Positions 26,960 through 35,373 of a DNA stretch of 64,000 nucleotides are shown piece by piece; positions within the stretch are counted from its first letter, which is position 1; each line of letters begins with the position of its first letter. Origin of the DNA: Cyclobacteriaceae bacterium (lineage in GTDB: Bacteria > Bacteroidota > Bacteroidia > Cytophagales > Cyclobacteriaceae); NCBI GenBank assembly GCA_020436165.1, contig JAGQYI010000074.1, positions 19,731 through 83,730 on the forward strand, in the 5' to 3' direction. The translations under genes were made by a program, and so were the position numbers. Below the pieces are notes generated by a model, which searched no databases, had not been told where the DNA came from, and saw only the letters and a list, made by a program, of their open reading frames with translations.

Positions 26960-28546
26960 TTAGATAGATTTGGTGGTATATTCATTATCAATCAAACGAA
27001 GTATTTTGTTTGGATTCTCGTTTTTCAAAGGGTCTGGAAGCAATTCCTGAGGTGTATTTTGAAAAGCAACAGGGCGCAAGAATCGTTTGATGGAATGAAT
27101 GCCCACAGCTGTAAATCTTGAGTCGGTGGTTGCCGGGTAAGGACCACCATGCATCATGGACGGACAAACCTCTACACCTGTTGGAACACCATTGAAAATA
27201 AGCCTCCCAACCTTTTGCTGTAATTGATAAGCAATAGAAACGTGTACTTTAAAATCTGATGGTTCACCAATTAAAGTTCCTGTTAGCTGACCATGCAAAG
27301 CCTTTACACACTCTTTAAGTTCTTTAGCATTTTCACATTCAATCAGCATGGAGAATGGCCCAAACACCTCTTCATGCAAAGCGGGATTTGTTATAAACTC
27401 ACTTCCCTTGGCTGCGGCAACAGTTGGCCTTCCCTGACCAGTGGAAGCTTGAGCATCAGATTCCACCAAAACAGCCACATCAGGTTCGCTTAGCATTTTG
27501 CCAGACTTCTGCACAAAGGCTTTTTCTATGCCTTCATGAAGCATGGTGCCCGGATTGGTTTGAACAAAAGCGTTTTTCAAATGCTTTTTAAATACTTCCA
27601 GTTCTTCTCCTTTTATACCAAACAGCAAGCCCGGATTGGTGCAGAACTGTCCCACTCCCAAGGTAATAGAGCCTGCATATTCCTCAGCTACTGCTTTAGC
27701 GCGTACTTTAAGTGCTTGGGGCAATAGAATAACAGGATTGGTACTCCCCATTTCTGCAAATACCGGAATCGGGTTAGGCCGCTTAGCTGCAATATCAAAT
27801 AAGGCTCTGCCACCTCCTACTGAACCGGTAAAACCAACCGCAGTGGCATGTGGGTGCCCTACCAGTGCCTGGCCAACGGCAAAGCCGTTATCAAACAATA
27901 AAGAGAACACGCCATCCGGCATATTATGTTTTTTTGCTGCTTTTATTATTGCTTCACCCACCAGGGCACTGGTACCCGGGTGACCCGGGTGTGCTTTTAC
28001 AAGCACAGGGCACCCCGCAGCGAGGGCCGCAGCGGTATCGCCCCCAGCTACAGAATAAGCCAATGGAAAATTACTTGCTCCAAAAACTACCACAGGTCCA
28101 AGCGGAACCATCATTTTACGCAGGTCGGGCTTGGGCACTGGAGTGCGATCAGGGATTGCCGTATCGATGGTTGCCTCAACCCAATTACCAGTTCGTATGT
28201 AACTAGCAAACATTCTCAACTGACTTGTTGTGCGCCCTCGCTCTCCAATAATTCTTGCTTCTGGTAATCCTGTTTCTTCAGAGGCTTTCTTCACCAAAAC
28301 ATCTCCCAATGCTTCCATTTCATCCGCAATAGTCTCGAGAAAGGCTGCCCGTTGATTCCAATTGCTTGTACTATATGCGTGAAAGGCAGCTTGTGCCTTT
28401 CGCATGGCTTTATCTACATCTTCTGGAGTGGCAATAAAAAATTTATCCGGAATCATGGTATTTGTAACAGGATTAACACCTTGCATTGTACTACCTGATC
28501 CTTCCGAAAACTCAAAACCTATTCTATTTCTTCTTTCAATACTCAT
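26960..28546 (-). CDS. 2,5-dioxovalerate (alpha-ketoglutarate semialdehyde) dehydrogenase
   Basis: Aldehyde dehydrogenase that oxidises alpha-ketoglutarate semialdehyde to 2-oxoglutarate. The catalytic Cys is in LGVGQFCTNPGLLF, the general-base Glu in PVFAEMGSTNPVILL, and a nucleotide-binding FTGSVGGGRALF is present. The chosen start is the ATG at 28546 (MSIERRNRIGFEF), two bases after the upstream stop at 28548; a longer frame from 28588 would overlap the previous gene and adds non-family residues. Length is then 528, typical of this ALDH group. Confidence 0.92.
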   Translation of the reverse strand: MSIERRNRIGFEFSEGSGSTMQGVNPVTNTMIPDKFFIATPEDVDKAMRKAQAAFHAYSTSNWNQRAAFLETIADEMEALGDVLVKKASEETGLPEARIIGERGRTTSQLRMFASYIRTGNWVEATIDTAIPDRTPVPKPDLRKMMVPLGPVVVFGASNFPLAYSVAGGDTAAALAAGCPVLVKAHPGHPGTSALVGEAIIKAAKKHNMPDGVFSLLFDNGFAVGQALVGHPHATAVGFTGSVGGGRALFDIAAKRPNPIPVFAEMGSTNPVILLPQALKVRAKAVAEEYAGSITLGVGQFCTNPGLLFGIKGEELEVFKKHLKNAFVQTNPGTMLHEGIEKAFVQKSGKMLSEPDVAVLVESDAQASTGQGRPTVAAAKGSEFITNPALHEEVFGPFSMLIECENAKELKECVKALHGQLTGTLIGEPSDFKVHVSIAYQLQQKVGRLIFNGVPTGVEVCPSMMHGGPYPATTDSRFTAVGIHSIKRFLRPVAFQNTPQELLPDPLKNENPNKILRLIDNEYTTKSI

Positions 28547-28547
28547 G

Positions 28548-29465
28548 TTACAAACTTTTATAATCCGGCAATTGAGGACGTGTATCAATGGCTTGTTGCA
28601 CCAATGCTATAATTCGTCTCCTTTCTTCTCCTTCCAGTACTAAACGAGGAGCTCTTACTTGCTCTGTACCCAAACCGGTTAGTGCCTCGGCTAATTTAAT
28701 ATATTGTACCAGCTTTGGATGTACGTCCAGCTCAAGAACTGGTATAAACCAGCGATAAATTTCAAGAGCCTCTTTTTGTCTTCCTGCCTTTGCTAACTTA
28801 TAAATGGCAACAGTCTCTTCCGGGAAGGCACAAACCAATCCTGCTACCCATCCGTCAGCTCCCATTGAAAGGCTTTCAAGTGCCAGATTATCAACTCCCG
28901 AAAGAATCTTAAAACGATCTCCAAATCTGATTTTCAACTTTGTTAAATACGTAATATCGCGAGAAGACTCTTTTATAGCTTGTACATTATGTTGCTTTGC
29001 AAGCTCTTCAAACATCTCAATAGTGATAGGTATCTTATAATCAATCGGATTATTGTATATCATAATGGGCAGTTTGGTTGCTCCAGCTACTTCTTCAAAG
29101 TATTCCAGAGTTTCTCTGGAATCAGCAGCATACCGCATTGGTGGCAATAACATCAAGCCATCTGCTCCTTTTTGTTCAAGCGTTTTAGCTAACTCAATTG
29201 CCTGCTTTGTGGTTTGTTCTGCAATGTTCACAATCACATCTACTTGTGAATTGGCAATTTTTATGGTTTTATCCAATAGCACAAGCTTTTCTTCATTCGA
29301 CAAACTGCTGGCCTCTCCTAAAGTTCCTCCTAAAACAATACCGGCAACGCCTGCATTAATTTGCGCCTTGATGTTTTTCTCAAAAGCAACCAAATCCAAC
29401 TGATCATCCTCTGTGAATTTTGTAGTGACTGCAGGGTAGACTCCCTCCCATTTAACTTTTGACAT
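28548..29465 (-). CDS. Dihydrodipicolinate-synthase-family deaminase, probably 1-pyrroline-4-hydroxy-2-carboxylate deaminase
   Basis: A DapA/NAL-superfamily TIM barrel. The Schiff-base lysine is in QAIKESSRDITY and the N-terminus reads WEGVYPAVTTKFTEDDQ. True lysine synthesis is unlikely because the gene heads a hydroxyproline cluster; here it should convert 1-pyrroline-4-hydroxy-2-carboxylate to alpha-ketoglutarate semialdehyde. The start at ATG 29465 (MSKVKWEG) is chosen because a -7 element lies at 29494-29487, inside the longer frame that begins at 29489. The product is then 305 residues. Confidence 0.9.
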   Translation of the reverse strand: MSKVKWEGVYPAVTTKFTEDDQLDLVAFEKNIKAQINAGVAGIVLGGTLGEASSLSNEEKLVLLDKTIKIANSQVDVIVNIAEQTTKQAIELAKTLEQKGADGLMLLPPMRYAADSRETLEYFEEVAGATKLPIMIYNNPIDYKIPITIEMFEELAKQHNVQAIKESSRDITYLTKLKIRFGDRFKILSGVDNLALESLSMGADGWVAGLVCAFPEETVAIYKLAKAGRQKEALEIYRWFIPVLELDVHPKLVQYIKLAEALTGLGTEQVRAPRLVLEGEERRRIIALVQQAIDTRPQLPDYKSL

Positions 29466-29486
29466 GGCTAAAGTTTTAGTATTGAC

Positions 29487-29494
29487 CAAATGTA
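29487..29494 (-). promoter_or_regulatory. -7 element (TACATTTG) of the hydroxyproline/cys operon
   Basis: Perfect TAnnTTTG on the minus strand, 21 bases before the ATG at 29465. A TTTC lies 19 bases further upstream as a possible weak -33 element. It supports the shorter start of the DapA-family gene. Confidence 0.5.
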
Positions 29495-29583
29495 AAAATT
29501 ATAAACCCCACTTGAAATACACAGAAAGAATATGTTGGCAGTGAATCTGGTCGTATTGTCAATGAATGATTAGATTTACTCTC

Positions 29584-30615
29584 ATGAAGATATTCATAAA
29601 TGCATTCGTATTACTGGTTTGGGCATCTATTCACAGCTATGCACAGCAAATAAAGATAATACCTCAAGAAACTCCCTCTAAAGCAAGCTTGCGAGGATTA
29701 TCAGCCTTTAGTGAAGAGGTAGCATGGGCGAGTGGTACAGAAGGAACTGTATTGAAAACAGTAGATGGCGGTGCAAGCTGGCAAGATATATCTGTACCAA
29801 GCGAAACCAAAACTGACTTTCGAGATATTGAAGCTTTTGGCTCAGATGAAGCTATTGTTATTTCTGCAGGTAGTCCGGCTAAAATTTACAAAACCACTGA
29901 TGGTGGCAAGAATTGGAAACTAACCTACCTAAATGAAGATGAAAAGATATTTTTCGATGCTATGGACTTTTGGGATGCTAAAAACGGAATTGCATTCAGC
30001 GATGCCATGAACGGACATCTTGTAATTATTACTACGAAAGATGGAGGCAATACCTGGAAAGAAATTGACTATAAAAACCTTCCTGCATCCCCAGAGGGTG
30101 AAGGAGGATTTGCCGCCAGTGGAACCTGCTTAACCACCTTTGGTAAATCTACAGTTTGGATTGGTTTGGGAAGCCCTGCTTCCCGGGTATTTAAATCGGA
30201 GAACAAAGGCAAGACCTGGAATGTAGTTGAAACACCCATGAAACGGCCTAAACCTACAGGTGGCATTTTCTCCCTGGCTTTTAGCTCTCAAACCTATGGC
30301 GTAGCCGTAGGTGGTGACTATGAGGATGATACCAACATGGAACAAAATGCTGCCATTACCACCGATGGTGGTACAACCTGGAAGGTTTTGGAAGAAAATC
30401 AACCAAAAGGATATCGATCGGTTGTAGTACTGGTTCCTAACTCAGACTGGTGGATTAGTGCCGGCACTTCAGGTGTGGACATATCTAAAAATAACGGAGT
30501 TACCTGGGAGTTGTTAACCACAGACGGCTATCATTCAGCAAGTTTTGGTAGTAGTAAAACAGGTTGGCTAAGCGGCTCAAAAGGCCGAATTGCCAAAATA
30601 ACATTTGAAGAGTAA
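29584..30615 (+). CDS. Secreted Asp-box (BNR/YCF48-like) beta-propeller protein
   Basis: An exported protein of 343 residues from the ATG at 29584; the 18-base longer frame from 29566 only delays the signal peptide MKIFINAFVLLVWASIHSYA. The body is a beta-propeller with repeated Asp-boxes: TVDGGASW, TTDGGKNW, TKDGGNTW, SENKGKTW and TTDGGTTW at regular spacing. Such repeats occur in sialidases and in YCF48/HCF136-type assembly factors; no catalytic sialidase residues are evident. Function is open. Confidence 0.85.
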   Translation: MKIFINAFVLLVWASIHSYAQQIKIIPQETPSKASLRGLSAFSEEVAWASGTEGTVLKTVDGGASWQDISVPSETKTDFRDIEAFGSDEAIVISAGSPAKIYKTTDGGKNWKLTYLNEDEKIFFDAMDFWDAKNGIAFSDAMNGHLVIITTKDGGNTWKEIDYKNLPASPEGEGGFAASGTCLTTFGKSTVWIGLGSPASRVFKSENKGKTWNVVETPMKRPKPTGGIFSLAFSSQTYGVAVGGDYEDDTNMEQNAAITTDGGTTWKVLEENQPKGYRSVVVLVPNSDWWISAGTSGVDISKNNGVTWELLTTDGYHSASFGSSKTGWLSGSKGRIAKITFEE

Positions 30616-30646
30616 ACCAAAAACAAGCCAGGTTTGTTTTAATAAC

Positions 30647-31219
30647 ATGGAAGAAACAACCCTCTATATAAAAAACATGGTGTGCGACCGTTGCATTACC
30701 GCTGTACGTAGCGAGCTTACAAGTATTGGCTTAACAGTTAATCATATTCAGCTCGGTGAGGTTAGAGTTACTTCGGAAAAAGAGCCTGATTTAAATGAAG
30801 TGCAAAGCAAGCTTCAGGCTCAAGGATTTGAATTAATTGATAATCAGCGATCGAGAATAATCAACAAGCTTAAGACCACAATTATTGAAGAAATCCGTGC
30901 CGATCAACCACATAGAAAAGCCAGTGAAAACTTCTCTTCTTTTTTAGAGAAAGAGTTGGGCACAGAATACACGCATCTTAGCAAAACATTTTCGTCTCTG
31001 GAAGGGCGGACCATTGAAAAATACATAATCGCACAAAAGATAGAATACGTAAAAGAGCTTCTTATGTACAATGAGCTGTCTTTAAGCGAAATTGCCTGGA
31101 AGTTGAATTACAGCAGTGTGCAATATCTCTCCAATCAATTCAAAAAAGAAACCGGGCTAACGCCAAGCAATTTCAAATTGCTAAAAGACGACAAAAGAAA
31201 AACGTTGGATAAAGTCTGA
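30647..31219 (+). CDS. AraC-family regulator with N-terminal heavy-metal-associated domain
   Basis: A 190-residue fusion. Residues 1-70 are an HMA fold with a metal-binding MVCDRC (Cys10 and Cys13 region), and the C-terminal ~95 residues are an AraC helix-turn-helix pair: IEKYIIAQKIEYVKELLMYN, then LSLSEIAWKLNYSSVQYLSNQF and KKETGLTPSNFK. Start ATG at 30647 (MEETTLYIK) is preferred over a longer frame. In Bacteroidota this architecture is a presumed copper or other soft-metal sensor. It overlaps nothing but follows the Asp-box gene by 31 bases. No metal efflux gene is adjacent. Confidence 0.87.
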   Translation: MEETTLYIKNMVCDRCITAVRSELTSIGLTVNHIQLGEVRVTSEKEPDLNEVQSKLQAQGFELIDNQRSRIINKLKTTIIEEIRADQPHRKASENFSSFLEKELGTEYTHLSKTFSSLEGRTIEKYIIAQKIEYVKELLMYNELSLSEIAWKLNYSSVQYLSNQFKKETGLTPSNFKLLKDDKRKTLDKV

Positions 31220-31220
31220 A

Positions 31221-31637
31221 TTAGAGCGTGTAATCCGGCCAAAGAATCACATCCACTCTGCGGTTTCTAATTTTACCCTCCCAGGTACTGTTGTCATAAA
31301 TGGGATTAAACTCCCCAAAGTCATGAATCTCAATGCGATCACTAGAAATTTCTAAACGCAATAACTCATTAATGGCAGCCTGACTCCTTAGTTCTGAAAG
31401 TCGCTGGTTATACTCCGGTGAGCCTATATCATCCGTATAACTATGTACGGTAATGGTGAAATTTTTAATATCTGGCACTGATTTAATGAACTCTATAAGC
31501 TCTTGTCGCTGTAGCTCATCTATGTAATAACTACCTCCTCCGAAATAAATACTTTTGGTCAATTGCGGCTCGGAACTCATTACCTGTGCAAGCAGGCTAT
31601 TGGGGAATAAAATAAGGAGCAGTAAAACAAAACGCAT
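31221..31637 (-). CDS. Small OmpA-family protein
   Basis: A 138-residue periplasmic protein: signal peptide 1-18 (MRFVLLLLILFPNSLLAQ) then one OmpA/MotB-like peptidoglycan-binding domain with NFTITVHSYTDDIGSPEYNQ, LSELRSQAAINELL and the closing NRRVDVILWP. It lacks any barrel. It converges on the AraC gene with a 1-base gap. Confidence 0.85.
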   Translation of the reverse strand: MRFVLLLLILFPNSLLAQVMSSEPQLTKSIYFGGGSYYIDELQRQELIEFIKSVPDIKNFTITVHSYTDDIGSPEYNQRLSELRSQAAINELLRLEISSDRIEIHDFGEFNPIYDNSTWEGKIRNRRVDVILWPDYTL

Positions 31638-31702
31638 AAAGTAAAATACGCATTAATAACCTCAAATGTTAATTAGGTGCTGAGTTTTTACCTTTGCAGT
31701 GG

Positions 31703-32197
31703 ATGAAGCCAGAATATAAGTCACTCCTTGAACACCTGAATAAGAACCCTAAAACGGTTAAAAAGGTCTCTGATTCCCTCAAAAAAATGCGTAAGGGCGA
31801 TGCAGATAAAATTATGCATAGATTGCATGATGAGGCATTTGAAACCACTGATTGTTTGCAATGTGCCAACTGCTGCACGACTACCGGCCCGTTGCTTACA
31901 ACCAAAGACATAGACCGCATTGCCAAACACCTCGGATTAAAACCAACACAATTTATTGAGCAATACCTGAGAGTAGATGAAGACAATGACTATGTTTTCA
32001 GGAACATGCCTTGCCCGTTTCTTGGTTCGGACAACTATTGCAGTATTTATGAAGAGCGTCCTAAGGCTTGCAGGGAATACCCCCATACCGACAGGGTGAA
32101 TCAACAGGGTATTCTGTCACTTACCAGAAAGAATGCTAAAATCTGTCCTGCGGTAGCTCAAATATTCCTAAAAATTGAAATGAAGATGAAAGGATAA
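31703..32197 (+). CDS. YkgJ-family cysteine-cluster protein
   Basis: A 164-residue protein with the Fe/Zn-chelating CxxCxxCC domain: CLQCANCCTTTGPLL (near residue 53-60), followed by MPCPFLGSDNYCSIYEERPKACREYP. Metal binding is the only property that can be inferred. The start ATG at 31703 is the first in frame after a -7-like TACCTTTG at 31689-31696, which would give a leader of only a few bases or none; a TTG at 31694 gives a longer frame but falls inside that element. Confidence 0.85.
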   Translation: MKPEYKSLLEHLNKNPKTVKKVSDSLKKMRKGDADKIMHRLHDEAFETTDCLQCANCCTTTGPLLTTKDIDRIAKHLGLKPTQFIEQYLRVDEDNDYVFRNMPCPFLGSDNYCSIYEERPKACREYPHTDRVNQQGILSLTRKNAKICPAVAQIFLKIEMKMKG

Positions 32198-32265
32198 TAC
32201 GTTCATCCAGCCGTTCGCCTTAATTATTGTATCTTAGTAATTCTTACAAAAAGAGCTATTTTTTT

Positions 32266-34437
32266 ATGCCAAGACTACTAATTATATCCAATCGTTTACC
32301 TGTTTCTATTACCGAAGAAAACGGAGAGCTAAAGCTTACTCCAAGTGCTGGTGGGCTTGCCACCGGGCTAAACTCTCTGAATACAGAAAACGAAGTTAGA
32401 TGGATTGGCTGGCCGGGAATAACAACCTCCAAAAAGGAGAAACAACAGATAATTACAGAAAAACTGGAAGAGCTTAAAATGACTCCGGTCTTTATTCCTA
32501 AAGATAAATTCGATGGATTTTACAACGGCTTTAGCAATTCCACATTGTGGCCTTTATTCCATTATTTTCAGCAATATTCCGATTTTTACGAACACACCTG
32601 GCGTGATTACCAGTGGGTGAACTATTTGTTTGCCGAACAACTTTTTAAGGTTGCCAAAGAAGACGATATTTTCTGGGTGCAAGACTACCATTTAATGCTT
32701 GTGCCTCAACTGATACGCCAGCAATACCCGTTGGCATCCATTGGGTTCTTTCTGCACATACCGTTTCCTACCTTCGAGTTAATGCGTACCATGCCAAGGC
32801 GCAGGGAGCTGCTCAACGGTGTACTCGGGGCCGACCTTATTGGTTTTCATACGCACGACTATGTTCGCCACTTTATATCGGCAGTTCGCAGGATTTTAGG
32901 CCATGAGCACCATTTAGGCAGGATTCGCTTACAAGACCGGGTGGTGGAAGTAGATTCATTCCCAATGGGTATCAACTACGAGAAGTTTGCCAATGCAGTT
33001 AATCTACCGGAAACGAAGGTAGAACTGGAACGTTACGAACGTGAAACTGGTAATTTCAAAATAATCCTTTCCATCGACAGGCTCGATTACTCAAAAGGCC
33101 TTACCCAACGAGTGAGAGCTTTTAACCTCTTCTTAAAGAAATATCCTCAGTACCGGGGCAAAGTGGTAATGATAATGATCGTTGTGCCTTCACGCGACAC
33201 CATAAAGCATTATAATCAACTTAAAGAGGAGCTTGACAAACGTGTTGGTAGCCTCAACAGCAAGTATGGCGACATCACCTGGACACCCGTCCGATATTAC
33301 TACAGGTCCATCAGTTTTCCTCGTTTGATTGCCTGGTATAAAATGGCCCCTGTGGCTTTAGTAACTCCTTTTCGGGATGGCATGAACCTGGTTTCAAAAG
33401 AATATGTAGCCACAAAGGACGATGGAAAAGGAGTACTCATTTTGAGTGAAATGGCCGGAGCCTCCAAAGAGCTTATAAGCGCTTTGCAGGTTAATCCAAA
33501 TAATCTTCACCACATAGCCGACTCTATCTACAGGGCGCTCGAAATGGATGAGGAAGAACAAATAGAACGAAACCGGGCCATGCAAAAGGTAATAGAGCGC
33601 AATAACGTAAACCGTTGGGCAACCACTTTTCTTACCAACCTGAAAGAAGTAAGAAGCAAGTCGCTCAATATTTTGGGCAACCACTTCAATACCGAAAAAG
33701 AAACCAAACTTGTTAAGGCGTACAAAAAGTCAAAATCGCGACTTATTTTGCTTGATTATGATGGAACACTGGTTAACTTCAGATCAAACCCAAATAGTGC
33801 CAGACCCACAAAAACAGTATTCAATATCATAGACAACTTGAGCAAAAACGAATTGAACCGGGTAGTTCTTATTAGTGGTCGCGACAAAGAAATACTGGAA
33901 AAGTGGTTTGGCGAGTACCCCATTGATATAATTGCTGAGCATGGGGCTTGGCATAGAAAAAATGGCAACGATTGGTCGCAGATAAAAAAGCTGAATGCCG
34001 ACTGGAAAAAAACCATCTCTCCTATTTTTCAGCAGTTTGTTGACCGAACCCCTGGTTCTTTTATTGAAGAAAAGAATTACTCCCTTGCCTGGCACTTCCG
34101 CAAAACCGATCCCGGACTGGCAGAAATACGTAAACCCGAATTTTTGGAGCAATTGAGTCATGTTATTACTGGCAAAAGCCTGCAAATAATGGAAGGAAAT
34201 AAAGTACTGGAAGTTAAAAATGACCAGATAAATAAAGGAAAAGCGGCTCAAAAATGGCTTAAAGAAAAGGACTGGCAATTTGTGCTGGCCATTGGTGACG
34301 ATTACACGGATGAAGACACTTTCAAAGTACTACCTCCGGAAGCTTACAGTCTGAAAGTAGGTTTTTCGGAAACCGCTGCACGCTACAATATAAATTCTGT
34401 AGAGCAAGTGTTATCTTTATTGGCTAAACTTACATAG
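32266..34437 (+). CDS. otsAB: Fused trehalose-6-phosphate synthase / trehalose-6-phosphate phosphatase
   Basis: Makes trehalose from UDP-glucose (or similar donor) and glucose-6-phosphate in one polypeptide of 723 residues. The GT20 synthase covers about 1-465: RLPVSITEEN, SAGGLATGLNSL, WVQDYHLMLVPQLIR, FLHIPFPTFE and PFRDGMNLVSKEYVA are visible. The HAD phosphatase follows from about 490: LILLDYDGTLVNF (nucleophile Asp), VVLISGRDKEIL, and IGDDYTDEDTF. The start is ATG 32266 (MPRLLIISNRLP); the longer frame has no family match. Trehalose acts as osmoprotectant. Confidence 0.95.
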   Translation: MPRLLIISNRLPVSITEENGELKLTPSAGGLATGLNSLNTENEVRWIGWPGITTSKKEKQQIITEKLEELKMTPVFIPKDKFDGFYNGFSNSTLWPLFHYFQQYSDFYEHTWRDYQWVNYLFAEQLFKVAKEDDIFWVQDYHLMLVPQLIRQQYPLASIGFFLHIPFPTFELMRTMPRRRELLNGVLGADLIGFHTHDYVRHFISAVRRILGHEHHLGRIRLQDRVVEVDSFPMGINYEKFANAVNLPETKVELERYERETGNFKIILSIDRLDYSKGLTQRVRAFNLFLKKYPQYRGKVVMIMIVVPSRDTIKHYNQLKEELDKRVGSLNSKYGDITWTPVRYYYRSISFPRLIAWYKMAPVALVTPFRDGMNLVSKEYVATKDDGKGVLILSEMAGASKELISALQVNPNNLHHIADSIYRALEMDEEEQIERNRAMQKVIERNNVNRWATTFLTNLKEVRSKSLNILGNHFNTEKETKLVKAYKKSKSRLILLDYDGTLVNFRSNPNSARPTKTVFNIIDNLSKNELNRVVLISGRDKEILEKWFGEYPIDIIAEHGAWHRKNGNDWSQIKKLNADWKKTISPIFQQFVDRTPGSFIEEKNYSLAWHFRKTDPGLAEIRKPEFLEQLSHVITGKSLQIMEGNKVLEVKNDQINKGKAAQKWLKEKDWQFVLAIGDDYTDEDTFKVLPPEAYSLKVGFSETAARYNINSVEQVLSLLAKLT

Positions 34438-34457
34438 CCTTACTTAACACAAACCAT

Positions 34458-34922
34458 ATGAAACGTATAACTTACCTGATGATGCTGGCAGCATTTGCCT
34501 TTAGCTGTGTGCCTGAAGATAAATTTGACAAAGCAACCATTGAGCAAGAAGTGCGCTTGATGCTAAACGCTTATGACGACTCCGTACGAACCAAAGGTTT
34601 GGAGGGCGAATTCGATTTTCTCGACAACTCCGATGAGTTCTACTGGGTACCACCAGGGTATAAATATGCCATCAATTTCGATTCGGTTGCCTCCATATTA
34701 CGCCAAACTGCTCCACAACTTAGCTACATAACCAATGAATGGGACACCTTACGTGTACAGGCACTATCTAAAAATTACGCTTCTTTTAGCGGTGTGGTAA
34801 AAAGTGTGGTAGTTACTTCAAGCAACGACACCATAAGGACTAAACTTTCTGAAACCGGTCTGGCAGTAAAACGCAAAACCGGATGGAAATTATTGAGTGG
34901 GCAGACGAATGTGGTGAGATAA
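34458..34922 (+). CDS. Lipoprotein with NTF2/SnoaL-like domain
   Basis: A 154-residue lipoprotein: signal MKRITYLMMLAAFAFSC with lipidated Cys17. The rest, with EVRLMLNAYDDSVRTKG at the start, FYWVPPGYKY in the middle and a final strand GLAVKRKTGWKLLSGQ, looks like the NTF2/SnoaL (DUF4440-like) cone fold, used for small-molecule binding or as an enzyme. No catalytic residues can be assigned. It starts 20 bases after otsAB and is probably in the same transcript. Confidence 0.7.
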   Translation: MKRITYLMMLAAFAFSCVPEDKFDKATIEQEVRLMLNAYDDSVRTKGLEGEFDFLDNSDEFYWVPPGYKYAINFDSVASILRQTAPQLSYITNEWDTLRVQALSKNYASFSGVVKSVVVTSSNDTIRTKLSETGLAVKRKTGWKLLSGQTNVVR

Positions 34923-34948
34923 TCCTAAGAGGTGAAACAATTTTTATT

Positions 34949-35233
34949 ATGAAACTTAACGAGCTTGATGATTTAATAAAAGATGACAAAGAAAGTCAGG
35001 AAAGGTTCAATTCATTTAAAAGCGCTTATAACGAAGAGTTAAAATTGCGAGCAAAACTAACTTTGAGAAATGCAAGGCGTACAGCATTGATGATGGGTTT
35101 TGCAACAATTGTTTCTATTGGGTTCTTACTTTATGCATTCAAGGTAAAAGCAAATACTGAAGATAGTATTCGAAAGCTTGAAACTCAAGTCCATCAACTG
35201 GAAGCCAAATTAGAGAATTGTAACAACAAATAA
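34949..35233 (+). CDS. Small single-pass membrane protein with coiled coil
   Basis: A 94-residue protein of unknown function. After a charged N-terminal helix (residues 1-45) comes one membrane segment (about 50-67, TALMMGFATIVSIGFLLYAF) and then an amphipathic helix with a leucine heptad pattern (IRKLETQVHQLEAKLEN). The start ATG 34949 (MKLNELDDLI) is preferred; a frame from 34883 overlaps the lipoprotein gene. It precedes the two-component operon and could be an accessory protein, but there is no direct evidence. Confidence 0.65.
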   Translation: MKLNELDDLIKDDKESQERFNSFKSAYNEELKLRAKLTLRNARRTALMMGFATIVSIGFLLYAFKVKANTEDSIRKLETQVHQLEAKLENCNNK

Positions 35234-35279
35234 GTTTCGTCAGAACTTATTAAAATGCAATTAACATCTAGCATTCCTG

Positions 35280-35313
35280 TGACATTTCGTGACAACTCAT
35301 TAAAAACGTTTAC
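35280..35313 (+). promoter_or_regulatory. Candidate response-regulator operator before the histidine kinase operon
   Basis: TGACATTTCG at 35280-35289 is followed directly by TGACAACT at 35290-35297, ten bases later GTTTAC at 35308-35313, and then ACTACCT. The TGACAACT-N10-GTTTAC part recurs identically spaced at 37641-37664. About 10-base direct repeats fit an OmpR-type dimer site, and the position before the kinase gene suggests autoregulation. Inference from recurrence. Confidence 0.55.
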
Positions 35314-35373
35314 ACTACCTAATTCACTTAATATGCATTTTGGCCCTAACTTAGCCGCCATCAAACAGTGCTG

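Noticed and set aside
28548..29465. The DapA-family gene as true lysine-pathway dapA
   Set aside because: Its operon context is the complete hydroxyproline pathway, and the sequence is more like the deaminase/aldolase branch; this is inference, but dapA is the less likely call.
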